DNA of 64,000 nucleotides from the NCBI RefSeq assembly GCF_040581485.1, contig NC_090132.1, positions 1,065,001 to 1,129,000 of the forward strand, written 5' to 3'. The translations under genes were made by a program, and so were the position numbers. The stretch's first letter is position 1; each line of letters starts with the position of its first letter. Below, one piece after another: positions 27,482 to 41,177 of this stretch. The notes under the pieces were generated by a model. That model was not told the origin of the DNA. It saw only the letters and a list, made by a program, of their open reading frames with translations, and did not search any database. The DNA comes from Linepithema humile. Lineage: Eukaryota; Arthropoda; Insecta; Hymenoptera; Formicidae.

Positions 27482-28370
27482 CTTCGTGCACGCTGCCGGC
27501 GCGTCGATGTCGGCGATGCTGCACGCGATTATGCACGACGCGGCCACCGGTAAATTTGTTCGGGTCGAGGATATTCTCAACGGAGAATGCGAGGCACCGC
27601 TTGTTGTTCGTCTGCACCGTGCTGGTAGCGGTCGTGGTGATGCTACCTGTCGACGTGCCGGTGGTGGTGCGCGCCACGTTACCGGAAGTGCACACAGTCA
27701 TGACGGTCGAGCCAGTAGCGCCGTGCCCGGATATGTACACTGACGTCCCGTGACCGGTGGGCCCGCCACTTTGCACACAGGTAAAAGAATGCACCCCGCG
27801 GTTGGTGAACGGATGAACGAACTGCTCGGATGCGACGACGCCTCTCGACGACGGCGCCGTGAGGTCCACCGGGCTGCTGGGATTGCTCTCGTCGACGTCC
27901 TCGCGACAGACGTCAACCTCGATGTCCCCGTCTTCGTGGTAGCTACCGTTTCGGTGTCTCTCGGGTTGGTGTCCCTCGTCTTCCTCCTCTTCCTCCTGTT
28001 CCTCGTCGTCTTCGTCATCGACGACGACGTTTCTCCTGGCCGTCGCGTTTCGCTCGTCCTCCGCCTCGTCTTCCTCCTCCTCGTCTTGCTCTTCGTCCTC
28101 TTCGTCGTTCCTCCGCTTTTCCCTACCCGCTGGATCTATCTCGTGGTACTGATCCTTTTCAATGGCAGTGACGGATCGCAGGATCGGCGAACTCGACGGC
28201 GATTGCTGTCGCACGCTGTCGTACCGCGGGAAGGACTCTGTGCGTACGAGCAACACCGGCCTTCTCTCCGGCGGCGGTAACGATAGACCGGCACGCATGT
28301 CGGTTTCTTCTCGTTGTAGGACGACCGGTCCTAGAGGCGACACGGTCCTGCCTTCCTGCATCCTCCACAT
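27482..28370 (-). CDS. slou: slouch (NK1-class homeobox) coding exon 1
   Basis: First coding exon of an NK1-class homeobox transcription factor, a nuclear protein that in flies specifies subsets of muscle founder cells and neurons. It encodes residues 1-296 plus one base. The ATG is at 28370; another in-frame Met is residue 4. Residues 88-134 are a very acidic Glu/Asp tract, 160-175 are Ser/Pro rich, and 205-255 are Gly/Ser/Thr rich. The diagnostic NK1 motif (CLAFSVENILDPNKFTG, residues 259-275) lies near the exon end; vertebrate NKX1 proteins carry a similar FSVxDILDPxKF motif before the homeodomain. I place the donor at GAAG|GTGAAT (GT at 27481-27480), which leaves phase 1 and joins exon 2 to form Asp297. 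A weaker donor directly after NKFT also gives phase 1. The start codon could be later, and untranslated upstream exons cannot be seen. The homeodomain comes from exon 2. Confidence 0.9.
27546..27596 (-). other. slou: NK1-specific FSVENILDPNKF motif
   Basis: This short stretch encodes CLAFSVENILDPNKFTG (residues 259-275). It resembles an Engrailed-homology-1/TN-type motif, which in NK proteins usually recruits the Groucho corepressor. The core FSVENIL is visible; Groucho binding is inferred from the family and not shown here. Confidence 0.75.
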
Positions 28371-29642
28371 TACCCGTAAAGTAAAGCAGATCTATCTTTA
28401 TCTAATCTCGCGTCCCTTCATCCTCGCTCCCTCGGAAGTTACAAGTTTCTTCGCAGCCGTTGAAATATTTCTTTGATCGCAACTCTATTCACCTCTATTC
28501 AAGCCGATCTTGATCTATCGGCACACATCAAACGCAAATCCATCATACGCGTTTCACTTTTCTTCTTTGAACGTCACTAATCTTGGCACGATGACGACGA
28601 CGACGACGACACTAGTTCAATACGCCGCAATAAAACGAAACAAATGCGAATTATTGAACCCGACGCAGCGATGACGTGTACCGGAACAGCACTTGCGACT
28701 TTGCGCGATATGATATCGGACTTGGATCTGTCGACGGCCCTCACGACGACGGACAAATCGTGGCGATTTAGGGATATCCCTCACAGTATGGGCGCGCGAT
28801 TAGCAATGTCTTTGGCCGGCCGACGCGCGTACCGTAGCAGCCACTCTCGGGAGTCCCGCGGTGTAGAGCCATGGTGGCAGAATTGGTGGTATATCGGCGT
28901 ATTATTAGCGCCGAGGAGAGAGCCGTCACGAACGGCGGCACCGTGGGTCCGAGTGGAACGGCGAAAGTAGGGAGGAAGGGGGTTCGTTCCGCCTCGATTG
29001 GGCGTGGTTAACCCCGCTCGCACCGTCGGAAAAGCTCCCGTCGGCCACCAATGGGCGTGCCGGACGATTCACCACCGGGGGGGTTGCGCGCACACACGTG
29101 CTTTACACGCTCGTAACCGAGAACCGCGAGAACGCGCGCGCCTCTGTGTTGGTCGCGTGCGCATCGTTGCGCATACACATACGCACGGATGTGTGTAGCA
29201 CGGATGACACACACTCGAAGCGGTCACGTACACGAGTGAGCCGCGACTTGAATGGACGAGGCACGAACACGCGGACGAGCGCCGCGTGCAGACGTCTCCG
29301 CGGCGAGCTTTCGCCAGATACTCGGATGTGTACACACAGGTACCGCTTTTCCACCGCACCCCGCGGTCTCTCTTTCTCCGCCCTCTCGCACCCCCCCTCG
29401 CGTCATCCCGCCTCTTTTCACGATCGGACCGGCTAAAGTGGTTTGTCTTTGATTTAACCACCACACAGCGACTCGGGCGAGCGGCGTCGATGAAGGAACA
29501 CCTTTCCCTCCGTACCCACGCGCCACGTCATCCGAGAAAGAAAGAAGGAAAGCAGAACGTGTAGAGGAATTGCATGCTCGCCACATGTATACGCGATCGC
29601 GAAACGCTCGGTGGGTTCGACGATGATCGTCGTTGTGTCGAC

Positions 29643-29670
29643 GCGGCGGCGGCGGCGGCGGCGGCGGCGG
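29643..29670. repeat. (CGG)n trinucleotide repeat
   Basis: About nine CGG units, followed by GGGCGGCG, inside the CpG-rich block upstream of slou. ORFs through it are poly-Arg, poly-Ala or poly-Pro artefacts. Confidence 0.95.
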
Positions 29671-29870
29671 GGGCGGCGCATCGCAGCCTCCCCGACGATT
29701 GTGTATAGCGATCTCCTCTCTCGTGCACAGGGTGGAGAGTATAATCGTGGTAGGTACACGGCGCGCAGATATCTTCCCTCTCATGCCGCGCTGAACGGTG
29801 AAACCATGGTGGAGTGGTGGGCGGCTGGCGATCAAATCAGAACCAACATAACGACCGAACGACCGGCCGG

Positions 29871-29895
29871 CCGACCGACCGACCGACCGACCGAC
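29871..29895. repeat. (CCGA)6 tetranucleotide repeat
   Basis: Six CCGA units after GGCCGG, within the slou upstream island. Confidence 0.95.
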
Positions 29896-32342
29896 GGACG
29901 GGCTGATGCGAGAGAGCCGGCGCTCTGCTACCGCTCCGCTCTTAACTCGGCGCATGGATATTGTTTACCCGACCATTTAGGTAATTGCTGGCCTACCGCC
30001 CTGCCAGCCAATCGAACGTAACCGACGGATGCGTCTGCAATACCGATATCTCCCTCTCTCGCTCGTCAACAATGCACCACTCTCTCCGTTGCTCCTGTGT
30101 GATCCTCGGCTCTCCTCGCTTCCCTCTGACCGCTTATCTCTCTTCGTTCTCTTCCCCCTTGCGTCCCTTTCGTTTGCTCTTCAGCATCACTCCCTCTCGC
30201 CCCCCCCCCCCCGCGATCATCATCGAATTAGCGCGGGACCAATTGTTTGGCGAGACTAACGCGGCTATTGTCGCGGTGATCGATTCTTTCCAGGAAATTG
30301 GCGGGATTGGAAAGATACATACGCTTTGCCGGAAGATTGTGGCGGTGGAGCGTTTTGACAGTTTTAATGATTGCCGTTGTGCATTGTTCCAGGACTGTAT
30401 TTAGAGATAAATGGCCGACATGGTGATGCAGCGAGCGTTTCGAGCGCGATCGAACTTTGTTAGGGGCATTGAAAAATGCGATTGAGCTTGGAATAGTTTT
30501 ATAGGTGATCAAGAATTATATTGGCGTGCCCGGCGTGCCGAGGTGGACGCGAATATTTCGTCCTGCGAAATTACGATCACCGCGATGATCGCGTTAGATG
30601 ACAAATTGGATTAAGAATGGCTGCGCTAATCCTCAATTGTACCACCTCATTATTTGATTAGCGCTTGAGCGAGGTAACGGCGCGGTAGTTGAGCCGAGCG
30701 AGAAGGTATCGCGGTGTTATCGTGTTCCGCGAAAACTAATTATCACGGGCGCCATAGTTAATGCGATAATAGACCTTTTATTCATCAAGTCCAACCGTTT
30801 TGTTAATCGCATATTATGTACACACCGCAGCTTGCCCTGCACATACGGTTATTCCAGAACTACCATTGTCCTTTTTATTTTTATGTTCTTAAGCCAGATT
30901 TAAAGTAAATTTTTGTAAAAAAAATTTAATGGAGAGATATCGTCTCTTTCTTATTTATTCTGTTTCAATATTAAACATTTTCATATATTTTTATGAAATA
31001 AAAATTCTGTTGAAACAAGGATCAAAGAATCATTGTTCCCATTTGCATGCTTGAAATACAATTTGTTTAAAATAATTAACCCGTCAGTTTTTATTGTTCT
31101 CATTCGAACAGCTACTAATGACTTCAAATTAAATTTTGAAAAATTTACAGTTGAGAAAGCTGGAGAGACATTTTTAGAATCCCCTTTGCATTCTCGACTT
31201 CGGGAGAAAATAATCGTACAACTATGTGCTTCTCATTCCATCTTGTCACATAAACAGACGAACGTAATAATTCACAGACCCCGTCTACAAAAATATCGGC
31301 TTTCACGATCCCCGTTCTTGGAAACGTCATTCTAAACCTGATGTCAATTATTTGCGAATAAACGAGCGCGGTTTTACTCGCGTCGCTTACAGTAAATTTG
31401 CTTGCTTACAATTATTGTTTATTACATTTTGTATCTCTTTATAAATCACAGCTACAATCATTGATTGAGAAGGACATTTCGCAGATTATATTTGGCACTA
31501 ATTGATGTGGGAACAATTTTCTTAGCCTTACCAATTTTGATAATAAAGCTGCGTCATCGCAAATTTGCAAGAAGATGCGTCTTGATTTTGTTGATATTAT
31601 CGTAAATCAATATTTTAACTATCGTGTAAGATGAAGAATTAATGTATTTGGTAAGCGACGCGTACGATGGATCGAGGTCATTTGCGGTGCATTCCGTATG
31701 CATGCACTGTTTGCCACACGATTTGTAGTACGCCAAAACGTAATTAATAATTCAGTCCGTTAATGTAACGCGCACCAATGCGCGCCGCCCAGGTGCTCTG
31801 AATGCGTCGCTTGTCTCCGTGGCGATAAATGTAGCGTGCAAAAACCCCCGTGAATGATTTTGCGCATTGATTACGTATTTTCCATGAAGAGATCGCGACG
31901 CGATCTCATTGTTGATAATCGAACACCGGAAAACGTCCCTGTTCATTTCAGTCCTCCCCCTGCCTCCCCTAATCGTTATGGCGCAGGTGAGCTTTGAGCC
32001 GGTGGATTACTCTACCTGCCAAAGTGATGTGGGTTCAGGCGGGTGAGGGGAAAGGGGGGCCCTAATAGTTCCGAAACGGTACGCGAGGTCGGGATGTTAG
32101 CTAGTTGGCGAGATAGACATAGAGCACGAGTGCGGCGCGAGGCTGAGAGGGGGAGTTGATAGAGCGATCGAGCGGGCGAGCGGGGTGAGAGGCCACTGAA
32201 GGTGAGAGGGTGAGAGGGGGGGGTGGTGGAGAGAGTCGCTCGGCAGGGAGATCGGGCAGACCAGCCGTGACCAATTTGCGCCCGTTCGTACTCCCGATTC
32301 TGATCCCGATCCTATCCGTCGCACACGGATGTACGCGTACAA

Positions 32343-32362
32343 GCGCGCGCGCGCGCGCGCGC
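32343..32362. repeat. (GC)10 alternating run
   Basis: Twenty bases of perfect GC alternation, a classic Z-DNA-prone sequence. A shorter one occurs near 43729-43741. Confidence 0.95.
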
Positions 32363-32976
32363 AAGCGACGGTATGGGTAAACGGCGTGCGCGCTGTCCGC
32401 GCATACATCGACGCGTGGACCCCCTCGATCTTCTCTTCCCGATGCCCATGCATCCCGTCCCCCCTTCCGCCCCCCTTTTCTCCCCCGTCCCCTCGCCCCT
32501 CTCCACCCCCGATGTCCGACCCCCGTTTCCGCGCGCGCGTTGGCACCCTCCTTGCCGAGAGATATTCGTCACAGAAAGTCGCGTTGTGTCGCTCGGTGAG
32601 CAGGCCACCCCAAAAGTTTCACGCCTATCTGGACCGGCGGCACCATCTATTCGCGCCACGATAATTGGCCAATTAAAACCGGGCGAGAGCGTTCGAGTTA
32701 CCTGCCATCCGATAATTATACGGTGTCCTCGCGGCGGTTCGACCACGTATCCACGCGACCGGGCGTGGGTGGTGGCGACGAATAGCGGTGGTGCGAGGGG
32801 CCGGGAGGGGGGGGGTGGTCGGTCGAGGGGTGGGAGTCGGATCGCGGGACGCGGGAGGAAAGGTTCCCTCCGGAGGGCCGAAAGGCGGAGGACGGAATCG
32901 ACTATTCCGATCACGTGGCTACGGATTCTACGACTACGGTGGTCCTCCTAGTCCCTCTTCCGCTCACCCTCTCTTC

Positions 32977-32984
<8 letters not shown>

Positions 32985-33008
<24 letters not shown>

Positions 33009-33013
33009 TCCTC
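32985..33013. repeat. (TCC)n trinucleotide repeat
   Basis: 29 bases of TCC units on the plus strand. Confidence 0.95.
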
Positions 33014-35598
33014 TTCCTCCCGTCTCGCAACCCCGCCGCGATTCTCCTCTCGTTCTCTCGCTTACCATCTTCCTCCGCGTAAATCAATGCGGACAGCACG
33101 CCCTTTCCTTAACTCCGTGACGCATGACTGGAATGCTCCTTAGAGCCGCGTTTAGTCGCGACGAGGCGACGTTTATCAAGACACTCCGATCGAGCTCAGC
33201 ACCAACAATGGCTGATATTGGCAACTTTCATAGCGGATTTCGAAAAATTCCCCCCGTTCCCGCGAAACGCAAACTTTCCTTGTGTCAATCTCCAATTGGC
33301 AATAGTCGCGAGCAAAAATCACACGGCTCGCAAATCATTTCTAGATTGCGTATTTCACAAAGGGGATTAAGGCATTTATCTAATGAGATGTAAATTGATT
33401 TATGATGCGATCATATGAAATGTCAAATAATGAAGGTAATATTTTAATTATGATATTAAAATCGCGTTAATTAAATGCTTAAAGTATCTGATGATTGTGA
33501 AAATGTCATATGTTTCTTGATTTTGATCCACTACTGATGTTATTAATAAATTGTTTATTCATATGATAAGATATGTTGTATTGTCTCTGGCTCTCTCATT
33601 ACACAGAAACAAAATGCTCAAGAAACGGAGACGAAAATAACGATTATCGCAAAAGTTGATTTAATGGACACTTAAGTGTAGAGAAATAAGTTTCCGGGGT
33701 CCGTGATACACGTCTCATTAAGAAGCTCCTCCTCTGATTTACCTCGCGACCAAATGATTGATCGTTTACCCCTAATTAGAGATTGGGGAGCTCTTGAAAA
33801 AGTAGACGAAATTACGCGTGACACGAGCGGAAATTAGGTTCATAGAGAACAGAATGATATATGGCCGTTATACTTCAGTAACGTTAGCGACGACGGTGTC
33901 GAGATAACTATATCCAGTGACAGCTCTATTTCAGAAAATCTTAATGCACCTATCTCGCGGTAATAACGTTAATTATGACGACAATTGGCATTGCCGCGTT
34001 ATCGCTTTCGATCTATTTCATCGTGAAAAATATGGCACCGGCGACACGCCGTGGTTCACTAATGGGCTTCTTACTGATGGCATAAAATGGATTAACGGTT
34101 TTAAACGAGAATATATCTCGCAGACTTTACATTTAATCTCATGATAACAGATTTTTATAGTTTTATTTACCAAAACGTCGAAGTAACTTTCCAGTTATGA
34201 CAAAAAATTTGTCAGCAACTGACATTTTAGAGCGCAATTAAAAATTGAGTTTTTTTACTTGTATGTAAATCTTTTTAATTCCTCTGAATATTAATTTGCG
34301 CGATATTTTATGTTAGAAAATTACGTTGTTTAATATTGAAAATTTTCGATATATATAATACTGTGAAAAAAATTGCGGTAATATAAATAACGCTAAACAA
34401 ATAGAAAAGAAATAAGAAAAAGCAATATCATATCCGACCTTCATTAATATTAATGATGAGAATTGAGGGACATGCTGCGTGTATTAGTCGACGAACAACA
34501 TAAAACCGGCGGTTCCATTTCCGTAATGCAATTCGCGGATTTTCCGGGAACTCGCAGATGCGTGCGATATGTTACGGCTGTTTCACGTGCGCCGCGAAAG
34601 CACCGCGCATTACGATGTGTGTTTCTGTTTGTTCGCGCGAATATGTTACTAATTCCCATTTACGTCGCAGTTTTCCTCCTGGCTGCCGCCGCGCCGCCCG
34701 AGTGTACGCACGGAGCAACACAATGACGTTGGCTGTGTAATCGCGTGAACGTTAATTGTTAGCGATTACCCGCCCGCAATTAGCATTTCCTATAGGCTAT
34801 TGAGCATCGATTAATGTAAATTATTAAGTGCAATTTCGTTTAAACCGCCGAACGTTTCGAGCAGCTAGTGCGCCACCGGACGGCGGCTGGACGTGCGAAT
34901 GCGTATTGCTACTTTCGCGCGAACGTACGTTAGCCGCGCGGGGAGAAATGTTAAATATACGTTATTTCTACGTTCGCGGAAATAAACGTTGTAACACGCG
35001 CAAACGTATGTACAATGAGGAAAAAAATATATTATGCGCCGCACGGGAAAAAGCGTCGTATTATTGCATTCGATGTATTCGATTCGTAGTTCACAAAAGA
35101 TATTTGCTCAACGTTGTTAGCAAACTACTGCATTTATTATACGGTGCGTATGCAAAAAAATGTTTCCGATATTAAATTTGTTCAGAAAAATTTTGTCGCA
35201 GAACAAGCTCGCGTAGGTAAAAAACCAAGGAATATTCTACTAATATCGCGATATAATGGGGGGGATAATAGTGGGGCTACTTTGCGGATAATCCGACATC
35301 GAGGAGGACGATTTCCAAACGACTACGGAGGTATGTCAGGGACGGGACGCGCGCGCGAAAGAGCGAATAGGGCTCAAAGGAGGTGATTATACGGCTATAT
35401 CGAGCTCCGATACACGATTACGTACATACGGAGTACATACACGGTCCCCACGCGCACTTTTATATACGGTTTCTTCAACCGATTCGCCATGTGTACGGCG
35501 GCAAATATATATACCGTCGAATCGTATATATATATGTATGTATGCATTATATATCAGACACAAGAAAAAAAAAAAAAAAGGCGGATATATATTCATAC

Positions 35599-35620
35599 AT
35601 ACATACATATATGTATGTAT
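35599..35620. repeat. 22-nt palindrome in CATA/TATG repeat
   Basis: CATA units turn into TATG units about a centre at 35609/35610, giving a perfect 11-bp-arm palindrome. An A-run lies at about 35564-35578. Confidence 0.85.
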
Positions 35621-35882
35621 ATATATTATGTCGCATTAGGCGCGGGGGTCGCACTCCGAGTATCGCTTACGCGTTATTATTGCAGCGATACGACACGCCA
35701 TGGTGTCAGCCGTGACCTCCCATGGGGGCCCCGCGTGATATCATATACAATGTAGGTACCAACTGTCACACCATCGCCGAAACCGGGGATCCCATGGAAA
35801 CCGGCTAGGCGTGCTTTATGGTGCGTCAAATTAAAAGATTCCCTCCTTTGCGTTCCCTAACTGCGATCTGATCCACTTGGGC

Positions 35883-35885
<3 letters not shown>

Positions 35886-35921
<36 letters not shown>
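35886..35921. repeat. (AT)18 microsatellite
   Basis: 36 bases of perfect AT alternation, followed by TGTACATATA. A related TA/TATG repeat field occupies about 45330-45465. Confidence 0.95.
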
Positions 35922-35926
<5 letters not shown>

Positions 35927-38812
35927 TATACTATATGCCGCGCGTGGATCCACCTACGTAGCACGCGCATACACGCGTCTTTACGGCCAGCATCTCATAA
36001 CGCGTAATGCCGACGCGCGACGCCCCGCAGAGAGAAGCGGCTTTAATTCGCGACTAATGGCACGTTTAATGGCAACCGTGAAATCTGGTCGATGTCCGCA
36101 ACAAATGGATCGAATTGCCTATTTTTTTCATAAATATGATGGAAGAGTTCGATATATGATTTAAATCGTTATCGGCGCATAATGTTCCGTTATTTCAAAC
36201 TGATTTGTATGTTATTTTTGTAACACAACGTCCATAGTTTTCAATAAGAATATTATAAAAAATTAATTACTTAAAAAAAAATCTTTGATCTTTCTATTAA
36301 TTAAATAATTTATTGAAAAAAATCGTTAATTTTTGTATTCTCTGATAGGTTTTTTGTTTTTTATCACAATAAGATTTAATTTTCTTTTCCTCGTGTCAAA
36401 AATTGTTTCGTGTAATAGCTTGAGCGAATTAGTAGTTTAATTTATGATTAATGGTACGTCTAATAGCAGATACGAGTGAGACGCATGGCACTGAAATTCA
36501 CGGTTGTTCGCATACTTAACGACACCGTATTCCGCTCGCGCGAAGAACTCGCACGTGAAATGTATATAGCTTTGCCAAACGTTACGTCGTGCCAGACGTC
36601 TTTCTGGCGGAAATGCCACAAAGTGGTTTGAGCTCGACTGTGAAATACACGACGGGGCGGGGTTTCGTTACAGTAGCGGATAGACGACTAATAGTTCAAG
36701 CTATTGCGAAATTTGTTAAAGAGGAATTCTGCTCAATAGGCGCGTATATATGATGCTTCATATTCGTCACATCTTTGCGCCAATTAAGTAATGGCTGTTT
36801 AAGACTTTGGCACGAGTCCTGAGTGCTTAAATCTTTTTCAAACGTCTTCTGACACGCGTATGGATTGCTAAATATTTTTGGAAGATTAACATTGAAAATT
36901 AGGGCCTCGAATAATGTAGGCAATAAAACAGCAGTATACAGAAATGGGAAATTTTTGTAACATCTCAGACATTTAACATCGACAAGTTAAGATATTCAAA
37001 CGCAATTTATGATTTACTTATGAGTTTTAGTAACGCTTTAAATTGAAATCTCTAGTTTGACTTATGCTGTATTTTTCTACTGAACAAAACATTATGTTTA
37101 CACAAGTCAACATAAGTTATGTTCTAAAAGAAAAAAGAGAATAAAAAAATAAAAAATTTTTTACACATGTTAAATCTACAAAGGCCAATTAGAAAATTAA
37201 TACTCTTTATTAATTATAAGATTCCTTGATAAATTTAGAATTCACTTTTCCATACATCTGCTACGGCGAGATTAATTGCATCTGTCAGTCAGATCACAAT
37301 TTTTCAATTTCCAACTTCAACTGTGTCGGTGATTAAATTCCTGTTAGAGCACGGCCCACTTGAAATCGACCGAAAAATAAGATTTCGTTATCCCACTTAC
37401 GCTCCGACAGCTCGTTTGCGCAGCGTCGAAAGTCTGTCCCGTCGCGTCGTCGGCCGTCGCGGTAAAAGACTCTGGTCTTGTGCGGTGCCACTCTTGTTCG
37501 CGCAAAGGCAACATCGTACCTCATAACTCTCGATTCGCGTTCGCGCGATTCCGTCCGCGCCGTCACCGAAGTGCGACGCTCGGCGTCTGAATTCTTAACG
37601 ACCGCGCGCGTATTAACGGCGCGGTTGGTCGCAATTTCGCGCGAAACTTACGGCCGTGTCCCATCGCGGCTCGTTAGTAAAAATAATTTCCGCGACGCCG
37701 CGACGGAGAGCGATAGAGGGGGGGGGGGGCAGGAAGGCCGTGCACAGATGGTTCGTTGCATCCAGGGTCGGATGCTGTACTCTCGCAGCGGAAGTTACTT
37801 TTTCCATAACGACGCCCGGAAGAAATATAACGAGACAAGCAAGTGTTAATTTTTATATTCGATAACGATTTGTCAATTTTGATAAGAGATACAATTAATA
37901 GTTCAAAAGGGGATTTTTGCAGATATCAGAGACGTCAACTAAACATTAAAGAATTTATTATCTTCTCCATTTTATAAAATGTATTCGTAATCGATATGTT
38001 TACAAAATCGACATATTTCATTAATATTTGGAAGTAAAATAATTTCGGGAGAATTAGTTGGCGTAAAAAATTGAAGCTTCTATTAGCTTTTATACGCATC
38101 TGTTGGCTGGCCGGATCTTTTTCGGCGTACAATCGTCTTGTGTGATCGTTGCAATGCGACGCGACGTGTCTTGACGAGAAACGAGAAGAAGACGCGGCGC
38201 AATGTAAACGAACGAGTCTATAAGTCCGCGTCGGTTTCGTGGCGCGAATAAATTCGGACATTTCTGGCACACGGCCGGCTCTTTCTCTATTTCGCTCTTT
38301 CGGGCCCGACGCTGCTCCGCTTTCTCCCCCAGTCCTTCCTCTCCCCCTCGCCTTCCTCCGTCACCCCTTTTTCTCGCGCTTCTTGGACGTTTGCCTCTTC
38401 AAAGTGTCAAGTGACAAACGGTCCCGCTACCGAGTAGGCGTAGTCGTCGGGGTGGATATAATTTGTCAGGAAATCACCCAATTAGCCTCCCAGTTATGCG
38501 GCCCAACAGATTTAACCAATTAGTTTAGCTATGCGAGCCCTAATACATTTCCACGCCGGCGGCGACTACCAGCCGCAGGCGTTTCTCCCTCGGTCCGCTT
38601 GTCAACCCTCTCTCTCCCCTTCCCATCCCCCTCCACCTCTCACATTCTGTTTCTCTTCCTCCCGCTTTCGTTCGCTCTCGCTCTCTCGCTCGTCCGTTCA
38701 ATCGCCGCATTTCCGTTTCTCTCTTCTCTGCTTTACTGCGCTTCTCAACCGCTTCTCGATATTAGGCGGTTACAGTGGCAACGTGGTCTGGATGCAGTAT
38801 AAAGGACTCCGC

Positions 38813-38850
38813 CGTCGTCGTCGTCGTCGTCGTCGCCGTCGACGACGACT
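38813..38850. repeat. GTC repeat turning into GAC repeat
   Basis: GTCGTC units run up to GTCGAC near 38838-38843 and then continue as GACGAC, making a fold-back triplet repeat. Confidence 0.85.
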
Positions 38851-41177
38851 ACGACAGCGGTGATTGCGGCCGCGCTCAAATTGCGCCTTTGCGTTTACAC
38901 GCTACGCACATGCCAATCGCGCGCGCCACGTACGCACACGTGCAACCGAAGGAGGCGAGGGGAGACTATTCAGAGGCGGTTTGACGTCTATCTCCACGGA
39001 GATTGCTCACACGCGCTCCCGTGACAGAGAAGCGTACACGCGCGATGGGGGGGAAAGGGCAGCAGGGGAAAGAGAAACGCATAGAGTCGAGAGGTGAAGC
39101 AATTTGTCTCCCTAATGAGATGTCACCCCGTCCGTACGCGCTGAGGTGCGGCCAGTAAGGAGGCGAACGATCATCCCTGAAAACCGATCGAGCAGAAATT
39201 GCCTGTCCCCTCCCCCCCTCGTTCCTCCGACCTCTCACCTTATAGGAATCTATATGGATATATTATCGTTTTGCCGGATCACTTAGGAATGTCTCCGGAG
39301 AGTTGAACACGCGGTGACATATTTGTGACGCTGTTGCGAGGAACGTTTCTCAGCAAATCTTCTTCTTTAGCCCTCAGCTTCATATAAAGCGAGATGAAGC
39401 GATATAAAATGCGTGGTACGTGAACTCGTGACGTAAGATTATTTTCAACAACTGCGAAACTGTACGCACGAAACATAATTGCCCCGAGTTTTTGCAAGCT
39501 AATTGTATGTTTCTAAGAAACGCAAAAAAATCTAGACTTGTTTAAATAAACAGCTAACATTAAAATAATTATATAAATATTAATAGAAGGAAAATTTCAA
39601 ACGCGCTGATAGATTTATTATTAGAATTTGGTGAAATAAAGGCAAAGAACGCCATGCGTACGCGAATAAAAAAAAATCCAAGCGTCGGTACAATGGCGAA
39701 AAATATGTAGAACAATCCCCGTATTTATTTTCTAATCAGTATGACTGCGCGTTTCAAAACGTTCGTCGGTATAAAATGTAAAATGTCCATAAAATATTCA
39801 AGTAATGAGCAATGAACGAAAGAGCACAAATTGTTCGCGAGAATGAAAACGTAAATACCGTTGAAAAATTTACGTCGACAAGCATTATTGCCGCACAAAA
39901 GAACGGTCTCTCTGTTTACGTTATTTTTTTTTTTTTCTTTTTATCTGCCATTATAGCCATGGATGGTCAATTCGCCGTTATTACCTCGTAATTATTGGCG
40001 ACGCGGTAAATTTCCGCGGAACTGAAAAATATCGCTCGATAAAATTTATTAAAATCCAGCACGTTCTGCCGAACGGCGCTCGCGAAAGTGATTTCACGTA
40101 CGAAATGAACTTAGGGACACGTTTTAATCGGAAGGAAGAGATTCCGGTTCGATCGATCGGGCACAGTTACGCGGTATGGGTCGAGAGAGGACGGTCAATG
40201 GGACTGGTTGAAGTACAGGATTGCTCTGGTTGATTCTAATTGAATCGTCCTTTGGCCTCTAAGCGATCGCAGTCCCGTCCGCCCACTGTTGCTGACGAGC
40301 GAGACGTTTCACCCTCCCAGGCTTCTATTACGCGCGCTCGGTAGAGATCTCCGAGCGGACGACTAGTCTTATTTTAAACGCAATGGACTCGATCTTCCTC
40401 CGTAACGGGAAAGTAGGATTCACTACGTCGCGCTTTTAACAGCTGCGCCATTCTGCACCAAATCGCACAGATTTTAGAGTGGAGTCTGAGCTTTTAACAC
40501 CAGTTTAAGACCGTGCGTTTTTCATATCTCCAAGATATCGTGAGAATTGTTGGTTTGTGTTTGGTATGTGTTTACCGGCGTTCTCCGAATTGTAAAATTT
40601 ATGGCGTACAACTTCCCATTCTCTCGACTACACGGGTATTCTTTAAAAATTTATATCCTATTTATTTGAGCTCTGTATTCAGAAGAATGAAGTATTGTTC
40701 ATAAAACAAATATGTGCAAAGTAACGTGCGAATTTAGAAAAAAATATATGCAATTACTCGCATTTGTATAAACAATATAAACATTAAGTAGCTATGACTT
40801 TTATTTATTTTTATTAGATGCAAATGCATAATAATGTACTGAATAATGCGTGCATTGAATTGCGAATATTTTCTTAAACTCGCGCTGTTCAAATCTTAAT
40901 ATTTGCAATTAATTTGTCGATTTACATATAAAATGTAATACACGCAATTTTTGTGCAGAAAAGAAATTTCATTGAAATCGTCTTTTTGTTGCTAAAACTG
41001 CACATCAAAATAGTATATTCTGAATTTCAGCGAAAACATAATTTTATGAATCCTACGATCTTTGCAAGCTGAAATTATAAAAAAAACTAACAAAAAAGAG
41101 CTATAAGGATAAAAAACGTGTATCCAAACACGAAAAATTTGTTACAAATCAATAGAGAAGAACGAACAAATGCAGTT

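Larger units (their letters stand above)
28371..32100. other. slouch upstream region
   Basis: Upstream of the slou ATG there must be 5' UTR and promoter, but no TATA box or other decisive core element is visible. The stretch is GC-rich and CpG-rich from 28.9 to 30.1 kb, with (GAC)6 at 28593-28610, (CGG)n at 29643-29670, (CCGA)n at 29871-29895 and a C run near 30200. It is AT-rich from 30.8 to 31.75 kb. No second gene seen. Confidence 0.5.
32101..33120. other. GC-rich island with (GC)10 and (TCC)n
   Basis: CpG-rich island with a 20-base alternating GC run (32343-32362), a C-rich run near 32457-32520, G runs near 32806-32815 and (TCC)n at 32985-33013. No credible gene; the ORFs are compositional. 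Confidence 0.6.

Noticed and set aside
27750..28280. 176-residue hydrophobic plus-strand ORF opposite slouch exon 1
   Set aside because: The Leu/Val-rich run is only the reverse complement of the acidic Glu/Asp codons.
29871..29895. Regular spacing of CCGA units checked as a CRISPR-like or telomeric array
   Set aside because: It is a contiguous microsatellite without spacers, and no (TTAGG)n telomere array was found anywhere.
29224..29955. 243-residue minus-strand ORF in the CpG island
   Set aside because: Contains poly-Pro from the CGG repeat and compositional bias only; competing ORFs of similar size exist in other frames.
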